A DNA stretch of 11,455 nucleotides from Spirochaetaceae bacterium (GTDB taxonomy: Bacteria > Spirochaetota > Spirochaetia > SZUA-6 > Fen-1364): assembly GCA_003170115.1 (NCBI GenBank), contig PMZS01000251.1:1-11455 (forward strand). The letters run 5' to 3'. Of the stretch, positions 6,196-11,455 are shown piece by piece. The position numbers and the translations under genes are program-made. A model generated the notes under the pieces. It saw only the letters and a program-made list of their open reading frames with translations, was not told the DNA's origin and did not search any database. How positions within the stretch are numbered: position 1 is the first letter of the stretch; every line of letters begins with the position of its first letter.

Positions 6196-6243
6196 GGCGG
6201 GTCTTACTCTGGTACCTGTACCCAGTTTTTGGGTACATCCGCC
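6196..6243. repeat. Hairpin (REP-like or bidirectional) between convergent genes
   Basis: TGTACCC (6217-6223) and GGGTACA (6231-6237) form a perfect 7-bp stem around AGTTTTT. An outer GGCGG (6196-6200)/CCGCC (6239-6243) pair can enclose it, and GGTACC (6211-6216) is a nested palindrome. It lies in the 105-nt gap between vapC and the PHP gene, which converge. No T-run follows the stem on either strand, so it is not a classical terminator, though it could stall or process both transcripts. Confidence 0.5.
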
Positions 6244-6280
6244 AGTGTGGAGGGTGCGGATCGGAAATTCTGTATCCCCA

Positions 6281-7144
6281 TTAGCGGAAAAACGGCTGCA
6301 GAAAGATCCTGCCTCTTGATCCTTCCGCTTCGAACCTGATGTAGTCCTCGTCTGAGCCGCGCAGAGAAAATTCCCGACCCTGCGCCACCCCCAGGATCCT
6401 TCCACCAGGCCCGACAAATCTTCCATTCGCATCGGAGTCCACGCGCACGTGGATCACATCGCCTGACACCGACACCTCTTCAAGCCGCAGCCCCGTGGAA
6501 CCGTAGAAGCGACCAGCCTTCAAGGCCGCCATCAACGAGGCCGCGGACCTGTCCTTCACATTCGCAAAGGTTGCCGTGTGACCGAAATCGTGCGGATCGT
6601 GGGAATCATCATTTGCGAAGCTCCAGACACGCAGCCCCTGGGTGAGTACGGCATCCCAGGTGTCCGTGTAGAGCGGATTTGGACCTGGATTGGTGCGAAG
6701 CGGCCTGCTGTAGTGAGAGTTGTAGACTTCGATTGCCACGGGAGGTGGATCCAGGGCAAGGATCATCGGGATCGTCCAGTAATCCCTTCCTCTATAGGGG
6801 TGGGGATGGCATATGACGGTGAGGAGCCCTGATGCCTCCCGAAGCGCCTCGGACAGGGAGAGCTCGTACAGCGGAGGAACCTTCTCCCCGATGAAAAGGA
6901 TGTTCTGGCTGCTCGACCACTCGAAGCCTTCGAGGAAGGTGATGTCGGGCCACCGGGCCCGCGCCGCTGAGAGATCCGTCACCGTGTCGTGGTCGGTGAG
7001 GGCAAGAAACCGGGCGCCAGCTTTCTCATGCTTCTCTATGCCTGCGAAGAGCGGAACCGAAGCGCAGCCGCTGGACTCGCTGCAGTGACCGTGGAGATTC
7101 CCGCGGACCCAGGCTCCGCTGCAGCCCTCATACGGGTTTACCAT
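6281..7144 (-). CDS. PHP-domain metal-dependent phosphoesterase
   Basis: The protein is 287 aa from the ATG at 7142-7144. PHP motifs appear in order: HGH (H18, H20) in RGNLHGHCSE; TDHD (D51-D53); E75 in GFEWSS; HPH (H113, H115); E139/N142 in AIEVYNSH; and NDDSH (D180, H182). These are the usual ligands of a multinuclear metal site, so it should be an active hydrolase of phosphate esters or phospho-compounds. Substrate is unknown; it resembles the CehA/McbA-like and trpH-like PHP proteins more than polymerase PHP domains. About 75 C-terminal residues (STGLRLEEVSVSGDVIHVRV onward) form a small beta-rich appendage found in several stand-alone PHP proteins. The start shares one base with the gcvPB stop (TGATG) and there is no strong ribosome site, so translation depends on termination-reinitiation. 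An in-frame TTG immediately upstream is less likely. There is no signal peptide, so it acts in the cytoplasm. Confidence 0.87.
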   Translation of the reverse strand: MVNPYEGCSGAWVRGNLHGHCSESSGCASVPLFAGIEKHEKAGARFLALTDHDTVTDLSAARARWPDITFLEGFEWSSSQNILFIGEKVPPLYELSLSEALREASGLLTVICHPHPYRGRDYWTIPMILALDPPPVAIEVYNSHYSRPLRTNPGPNPLYTDTWDAVLTQGLRVWSFANDDSHDPHDFGHTATFANVKDRSAASLMAALKAGRFYGSTGLRLEEVSVSGDVIHVRVDSDANGRFVGPGGRILGVAQGREFSLRGSDEDYIRFEAEGSRGRIFLQPFFR

Positions 7145-8586
7145 CAACCCGCGGTCACTTTCAGCTCTTTCGCTGCCTTCACCTCGTCCAGCCTGCGCAC
7201 GGGAGATGAATGCGGGGCATCGTGGAGGAGAGCCGGGTCGCTCACCGCTTCACGCGCAATTGTCCTCATCGCCTCGATGAAGCTGTCCAGCGTTTCCCTG
7301 CTCTCCGTCTCCGTGGGCTCGATCATCAGCGCCTCAGGTACGATGAGCGGGAAGTAGTTCGTCGGGGGATGAAAGCCAAGGTCGATGAGGCGCTTGGAGA
7401 TGTCCAGCGCCCTGATGTCTGGTGCGCCCGCGATCTTTCCCTGCGCCACGAACTCGTGCATGCACGTTCGATCGCCGTGGGGCACGGGATAGATGTCCTT
7501 CAGCCGGGCCTGCAGATAGTTCGCATTGAGCACCGCGTTCTCCGCCACGGCGCGCAGGCCTTCGGCGCCGAGCATGCGGATGTACGTGTACGCTCGAACG
7601 AGCACTCCAAAGTTGCCGTTGAAGCTCTTCACCCGCCCGATTGTGCGCGAGGGCATGCGCCACTCGTAGCGGGGCTCCCCGCCCGCCGCCACCCGGGCAG
7701 CCAGAGGTCCCGGCAGGAACTCGGCCAGCGCCTCCACCACGCCAACCGCACCGGAGCCTGGCCCCCCGCCCCCGTGAGGAGTGGAGAAGGTCTTGTGAAG
7801 GTTGAAATGCATGACGTCGATACCCATGAGGCCGGGCTTCGCAACACCGAGGATGGCGTTGAAGTTCGCCCCGTCTCCGTACACCAGGCCTCCTGCCTCG
7901 TGCACCAGGCGCGTGATCTCGAGGAGGTTTTCCTCGAACAGCCCGAGGGTGTTCGGGTTTGTGAGCATGAGGCCGGCCACGCGGTCGTCAAGCTGCGCCC
8001 TGAGGCGCAGGAGGTCCACGTTGCCGCGCCTGTCCGAAGGGATTTCGACAACCGCGAGGCCCGCCATGCTGGTCGATGCGGGATTCGTGCCGTGGGCGGA
8101 ATCGGGCACGAGGATCCGGTTCCTCTTTGCGTCTCCCCGCGCCGCGTGCCAGGCGCGCATGATGAGGATCCCCGTAAGCTCGCCTTGGGCGCCCGCGGAG
8201 GGCTGAAGGCTCACACCGTGAAAGCCCCCGATCTCCGCGATCATCCCCTGGAGGCCGAACAGGAGCGCCATTGCGCCCTGCGCGGTGGACGGGTCCTGCA
8301 GCGGATGCAGCCGGGCAAAGCCGGGCAGCCGCGCGACGGCCTCGTTCACTTTCGGGTTGTACTTCATCGTGCAGGATCCAAGCGGGTACAAGCCTTCATC
8401 CACGCAGTAATTCAGGTGGGAGAGCCGGAGGTAATGGCGTACGACATCCACCTCAGAGACCTCCGGCAACGACAGGCTCGAGCGCCGCAACGAGTCCGGG
8501 ATGGACGTCTGGGGCACGTCACAGCGGGGAACGCTCACGCCCTCCCGGCCGGGACGGGACTTTTCGAAAAGGAGGGCCTCAGGCAT
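7144..8586 (-). CDS. gcvPB: Glycine dehydrogenase (decarboxylating) subunit 2, P-protein C-terminal half
   Basis: The protein is 480 aa. It is the PLP-carrying subunit of the split P-protein, which decarboxylates glycine and passes the aminomethyl group to lipoyl-GcvH. The start MPEALLFEKSRPGREG is the family's usual N-terminus. YPLGSCTMKYNPK (about 67-79), DSAHGTNPAS (162-171) and the PLP lysine K265 in HFNLHKTFSTPHGGGGPG are all present, and the length is normal. The ATG at 8584-8586 is set by the family N-terminus and by a strong GGAGGTG (8591-8597) 4 nt upstream; an in-frame start at 8613 would add a basic stretch not seen in the family. It overlaps gcvPA by 8 nt. Fourth gene of the gcv operon; the PHP gene follows. 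Confidence 0.97.
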   Translation of the reverse strand: MPEALLFEKSRPGREGVSVPRCDVPQTSIPDSLRRSSLSLPEVSEVDVVRHYLRLSHLNYCVDEGLYPLGSCTMKYNPKVNEAVARLPGFARLHPLQDPSTAQGAMALLFGLQGMIAEIGGFHGVSLQPSAGAQGELTGILIMRAWHAARGDAKRNRILVPDSAHGTNPASTSMAGLAVVEIPSDRRGNVDLLRLRAQLDDRVAGLMLTNPNTLGLFEENLLEITRLVHEAGGLVYGDGANFNAILGVAKPGLMGIDVMHFNLHKTFSTPHGGGGPGSGAVGVVEALAEFLPGPLAARVAAGGEPRYEWRMPSRTIGRVKSFNGNFGVLVRAYTYIRMLGAEGLRAVAENAVLNANYLQARLKDIYPVPHGDRTCMHEFVAQGKIAGAPDIRALDISKRLIDLGFHPPTNYFPLIVPEALMIEPTETESRETLDSFIEAMRTIAREAVSDPALLHDAPHSSPVRRLDEVKAAKELKVTAG

Positions 8587-9928
8587 TGCCCACCTCCGAA
8601 AGCGCCGTGACAAGGTGGTCGATTTCCTCCCGGCTGTTCATCTCCGTGCAGCACAGGAGCATCTCACGTGCGCGGCCCGGGAACTCACTGGAAAAATCGT
8701 ATCCGCCAATGATGCCGTGACGCTGGAAAAGGCGGCGGTTGATCTCATCGGCGGAAACAGGGCAGCGCAAGACAAACTCGTTGAAGAACTCCCCCGTGTG
8801 CACCTTGTAGCCGGGCAACTGAGCGATGCGCTGCGCCGCGTAGTGCGCCTTGTGCCAGCACAGCTCCGCCACTTTCCGCAGTCCGCGCGGCCCCATCAAG
8901 GCAAGATACGCCGCGGCAGCGAGGGCGTTCAGCGACTGGTTTGTGCAGATGTTCGAAGTCGCCTTCTCCCTCCTGATGTGCTGCTCACGCGTGCTGAGAG
9001 TGAAGACGAATCCGCGCCGACCTGACCTGTCCACTGTTTCCCCGGCAATCCTGCCGCTGGACTTGCGCACGTGCTCCCTGCGAAAGGCGAAGAATCCCAG
9101 GTACGGGCCGCCGAAGGAGAGGGTGTTTCCCAGGGCCTGTCCTTCGCCGACCGCAACGTCCACGCCCGAGTCGCCGGGAGGGACGAGCAGGCCCAGAGAG
9201 ATCGGGTTCACCGCTGCCACGAGCAGGGCCCCGCAGGCGTGGACCTTTTCCGCCAGAGCCGCGAGGGAGCGCGGCGGAATGATCCTCCCGAAGAAATCGG
9301 GATTCTGGACGACCACGCACGCCGTTGAGGAATCGCACATGCCGGCGAGCTCCTCCACGCCGCTGTCGGCATCGTCGCCGAGGAGCTCCAGATTCATCCC
9401 CTGTGTGTAGGTGCGAACCACCGCCCGGTACTGGGGATGGACGCCTGCCGAGAGGATTACTCTTCTCTTCTGACCTTGCGCCACGTTCAGCGCCATGATC
9501 ACCGCTTCGGCCGTGGAGGTTGCCCCGTCGTAGTGCGAGGCGTTGGAAACCTCCATACCGGTGAGCCGCGTGATCATGCTCTGGTACTCGAAGATGGCCT
9601 GCAGGGTCCCCTGGCTGATCTCGGGCTGGTAGGGCGTGTACGCGGTAGCGAACTCAGAACGGAAGATCACGAAATCCACGACGCTGGGGATGAAGTGCCG
9701 GTAGGCTCCCGCACCGAGGAAGCAGGGATGGGCGCCGCAATCCGCGTTCTTTCCTGACATCGCGTCCAGCTCGCTGAGCACTTCCTGCTCGGAAAGCGGG
9801 GAGGGAAGGTCGATGCGAGGAAAGCGGTATTCGGCAGGGACGTCATGAAAAAGCTCCGCGACGGAGCCCACGCCGACTGCCTCCAGCATTGCGGTACGGT
9901 CTGCGTCCGTGTTCGGTATGAAGCTCAT
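8579..9928 (-). CDS. gcvPA: Glycine dehydrogenase (decarboxylating) subunit 1, P-protein N-terminal half
   Basis: The protein is 449 aa, the normal length for GcvPA. MSFIPNTDADRTAML is a typical start, followed by FLGAGAYRHFIPSVVD and the AYTPYQPEISQGTLQA block characteristic of this subunit. SHYDGATSTAEA (about 133-144), VQNPDFFGRI, SFGGPYLGFFAFR and TREQHIRREKATSNICTNQ are conserved P-protein motifs. It forms a heterotetramer with GcvPB and lacks its own PLP lysine, as expected. The ATG at 9926-9928 overlaps the gcvH stop as ATGA; the longer frame from 10015 would lie inside gcvH and has no family support. No Shine-Dalgarno sequence precedes it, so it depends on coupling to gcvH translation. 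Confidence 0.97.
   Translation of the reverse strand: MSFIPNTDADRTAMLEAVGVGSVAELFHDVPAEYRFPRIDLPSPLSEQEVLSELDAMSGKNADCGAHPCFLGAGAYRHFIPSVVDFVIFRSEFATAYTPYQPEISQGTLQAIFEYQSMITRLTGMEVSNASHYDGATSTAEAVIMALNVAQGQKRRVILSAGVHPQYRAVVRTYTQGMNLELLGDDADSGVEELAGMCDSSTACVVVQNPDFFGRIIPPRSLAALAEKVHACGALLVAAVNPISLGLLVPPGDSGVDVAVGEGQALGNTLSFGGPYLGFFAFRREHVRKSSGRIAGETVDRSGRRGFVFTLSTREQHIRREKATSNICTNQSLNALAAAAYLALMGPRGLRKVAELCWHKAHYAAQRIAQLPGYKVHTGEFFNEFVLRCPVSADEINRRLFQRHGIIGGYDFSSEFPGRAREMLLCCTEMNSREEIDHLVTALSEVGNA
8591..8597 (-). promoter_or_regulatory. Ribosome binding site deciding the gcvPB start
   Basis: Minus-strand GGAGGTG lies 4 nt before the ATG at 8586, inside the end of gcvPA. It separates the true start from the longer frame beginning at 8613 and allows initiation independent of the 8-nt overlap. 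Confidence 0.75.
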
Positions 9929-10314
9929 AAGGTGGAAAGGTATGAGGTATACGCCGCCGCGTCCATCAGGGAGTCGATCTCCGCCGGCACGGCAAGCTTC
10001 ACGCGCACCAGCCACCCCTGGCCGAAGGGGTCGGAGTTCACAAGCTCGGGACTTTTTTCAAGCGCCTCATTGCGCCCGACCACGCTCCCCGAAACCGGTG
10101 CGAAAACTTCCTCCGCGGCCTTCACGGACTCGATGACCAGGCACGCGGCGCCCGCCTTCAGCTCCTTGCCTGCAGGGGGAAGCTCGACGAAGACGACGTC
10201 GGACAGCTTGTTCTGCGCGTAGTCGCTGATGCCTATCACAGCCTCCCCGCCTTCCACCCGCACCCATTCGTGGGTCTTCGAGTAGCGGACCTTCTGGTCG
10301 ACTTTGAACTCCAT
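9925..10314 (-). CDS. gcvH: Glycine cleavage system H protein (lipoyl carrier)
   Basis: The protein is 129 aa, standard for GcvH. The start MEFKVDQKVRYSKTHEWV and GISDYAQNKLSDVVFVELP are classic. The lipoyl lysine is K65 in ESVKAAEEVFAPVSG, and the NSDPFGQGWLVRVK block is intact. It carries the aminomethyl group from the P-protein to GcvT and is reoxidised by the L protein, which is not in this window. The ATG is 3 nt after the gcvT stop and the strong GGAGGTGA ribosome site includes that stop codon. Residue 65 would need lipoylation by LipB/LipA or a lipoate ligase encoded elsewhere. Confidence 0.98.
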   Translation of the reverse strand: MEFKVDQKVRYSKTHEWVRVEGGEAVIGISDYAQNKLSDVVFVELPPAGKELKAGAACLVIESVKAAEEVFAPVSGSVVGRNEALEKSPELVNSDPFGQGWLVRVKLAVPAEIDSLMDAAAYTSYLSTL

Positions 10315-10317
10315 GGC

Positions 10318-10325
10318 TCACCTCC
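10318..10325 (-). promoter_or_regulatory. Ribosome binding site of gcvH spanning the gcvT stop
   Basis: Minus-strand GGAGGTGA contains the TGA stop of gcvT and sits 3 nt before the gcvH ATG. A ribosome finishing gcvT covers the site, so the two proteins are probably made in step. Confidence 0.75.
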
Positions 10326-11436
10326 AATGTGGCGATGTGTAAAACGGCCGCTCGACGACCTGCGCGGCCTTGTGCGCGTCCCTGATGACGATGCTCACTT
10401 CGGTGTCGACACCGGCAAGGCCGGTCTCCACGTAGCCCATGCCGACATACTTGCCGGTGCTGGGGCTGAAAAGGCCGGTGGTGACTTTGCCGACCACCCT
10501 CCCGCCTGACGCAATGCTGTAGCCGTGCCTGGGCACTCCAGGCTCCTTCATCTCGAAGCCCACGAGGACCCTTGGCAGTGGGGACAGGGCGAGGGCGGCA
10601 AGCGCGCGCCGACCGATGAAGTCGTGCCCCTCCAGGCGCACCGCGGCGCGAACGAGCCCGGCACTGAGAGGGTCCGTGGTCTCGTCAATCTCGTTGCCGT
10701 ACAAGGGAAGGCATGCCTCCGCCCTGAGTGAGTCCCTCGCGGCCAGCCCGCAGGGGATCAAGCGCCGCGGTGCGCCTGCTTCCAGGATGGCGTTCCAGAA
10801 CTTCTCGCATCCCTGTGCCGGCATCAGGATCTCGTAGCCCGGCTCCCCGGTGTAGCCGGTGGTGCAGAGGGTCACGCGGGCACCCGCGAACGTCCTCTCT
10901 ACCACGTGGTGATAGCCGATGCTTTCCAGGTCTTCTTTCGGACCCAGCGCCTGCAGGACCGCGCGGGCCGCCGGGCCCTGGAGCGCTGCCATGCAGGTCT
11001 CCGCTCGCAGGTCCTTGATTGAGACGTCGAGGCCGCTCGCGTGGGACTTGAGCCAGAGGGTATCCTTCGGAGCGTTGGATGCGTTGACGACCACCAGCCA
11101 GGAGTCGGTCCTGTGGTAGACGAAGATGTCATCAAGAATGCCGCCGGAGTCATTCAGGATCATGCTGTAGTGCGCGCGGCCAGGCTTGAGGAGGGAGATG
11201 TCCCAGGTCTGCACGCGCTGGAGGAACTCCACGGCATGCGGCCCCGAGATCTCGAGTCGTCCCATGTGGTCGATGTCGAAGAGCCCCGCGGCCTCGCGCA
11301 CGCGCATGTGCTCTTCCCGGGGACCCGTCTCGTACTGCACGGGCATGTCCCAGCCGCCGAAGTCCACCATCTTCGCGCCCGCAGCGCGGTGGACCTCATT
11401 GAGCGGCGTCTTGCGCAACTCCGCACTTTCGTTCAT
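10318..11436 (-). CDS. gcvT: Glycine cleavage system T protein (aminomethyltransferase)
   Basis: The protein is 372 aa. It transfers the methylene group from aminomethyl-lipoyl-GcvH to tetrahydrofolate and releases ammonia. MNESAELRKTPLNEVHRAAG and MVDFGGWDMPVQY (23-35) are the family N-terminus. The LFDIDHMGRLEISG block (52-65) and the folate-site acidic pair D102/D103 in GGILDDIFVYH are present. TTGYTGEPGYEI and LYGNEIDETTDPLSAGL are conserved, and the C-terminal barrel (VGFEMKE through GMGYVE) is complete. The ATG at 11434-11436 fits the family N-terminus and follows GGTGG; a TTG at 11448 would add four residues. No stop is seen upstream before the edge, so a longer start cannot be fully excluded. 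First gene of the visible operon; the promoter and any glycine riboswitch lie outside the window. Confidence 0.97.
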   Translation of the reverse strand: MNESAELRKTPLNEVHRAAGAKMVDFGGWDMPVQYETGPREEHMRVREAAGLFDIDHMGRLEISGPHAVEFLQRVQTWDISLLKPGRAHYSMILNDSGGILDDIFVYHRTDSWLVVVNASNAPKDTLWLKSHASGLDVSIKDLRAETCMAALQGPAARAVLQALGPKEDLESIGYHHVVERTFAGARVTLCTTGYTGEPGYEILMPAQGCEKFWNAILEAGAPRRLIPCGLAARDSLRAEACLPLYGNEIDETTDPLSAGLVRAAVRLEGHDFIGRRALAALALSPLPRVLVGFEMKEPGVPRHGYSIASGGRVVGKVTTGLFSPSTGKYVGMGYVETGLAGVDTEVSIVIRDAHKAAQVVERPFYTSPHWR

Positions 11437-11455
11437 GCCACCGCTCAATCTAACA

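Noticed and set aside
6217..6237. Hairpin as a classical intrinsic terminator for vapC
   Set aside because: The T-run is in the loop, not after the stem, on either strand.
7210..8610. Long plus-strand open frame of about 466 codons
   Set aside because: It is the mirror of gcvPB, which has full family motifs; the composition is Arg/His/Val-rich and typical of a high-GC shadow frame.
9929..10015. Extended N-terminus of gcvPA
   Set aside because: It lies inside gcvH and has no match to the GcvPA family; the ATGA overlap at 9925-9928 is the natural start.
11437..11455. Glycine riboswitch upstream of gcvT
   Set aside because: Only 19 bases remain upstream of the start, so nothing can be seen.
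1..11455. CRISPR arrays, tRNA or rRNA genes, insertion sequences
   Set aside because: No spaced direct repeats, cloverleaf sequences, rRNA-like stretches or transposase frames were seen.

Overview
This is a bacterial segment of roughly 60% G+C (judged by eye). It has tight gene packing, overlapping start and stop codons, Sec and lipoprotein signal peptides, and a complete glycine cleavage operon with a split P-protein. The lineage cannot be fixed from one window. A split GcvPA/GcvPB, exported FecR-domain and LEA type 2 proteins and small lipoproteins would fit Spirochaetota or Acidobacteriota; this is inference only.

Left part (1-3439). A MerR-type regulator, cut by the left edge, lies on the minus strand. 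It is divergent from an exported protein with two LEA-type-2 (WHy-like) domains, and the short gap between them holds a perfect 7-bp dyad. Next is an apparently leaderless gene for an exported mono-haem cytochrome c fused to four histidine-bearing membrane helices. An aldo/keto reductase follows it 3 nt downstream.

Middle part (3440-5500). One transcription unit, with a good promoter candidate at 3455-3482 and a strong hairpin terminator at 5462-5481, carries three envelope genes: a small lipoprotein, a secreted FecR-domain protein and a second probable lipoprotein. Each of the three is broken by what looks like a single-base indel, and each reads as one sensible protein when the frame is restored. 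All other complete genes in the window are intact, so this cluster is either decaying or contains base-call errors.

TA module (5529-6240). A vapBC-type toxin-antitoxin pair overlaps by ATGA. A TGTAC/GTACA inverted repeat lies across the antitoxin start codon, and a hairpin with the same arm sequence lies after the toxin gene.

Right part (minus strand, 11436 to 6281). gcvT, gcvH, gcvPA, gcvPB and a PHP-domain metal-dependent phosphoesterase are packed with gaps or overlaps of 1-8 nt. The four gcv products make the T, H and two-subunit P proteins of the glycine cleavage system. Only the shared L protein (dihydrolipoyl dehydrogenase) is absent from the window. The PHP protein as the last translationally coupled gene is not a standard part of this operon.

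The clearest unusual items are the run of three frameshifted envelope genes, the cytochrome c/four-helix membrane fusion next to an aldo/keto reductase, and the PHP enzyme at the end of the gcv operon.
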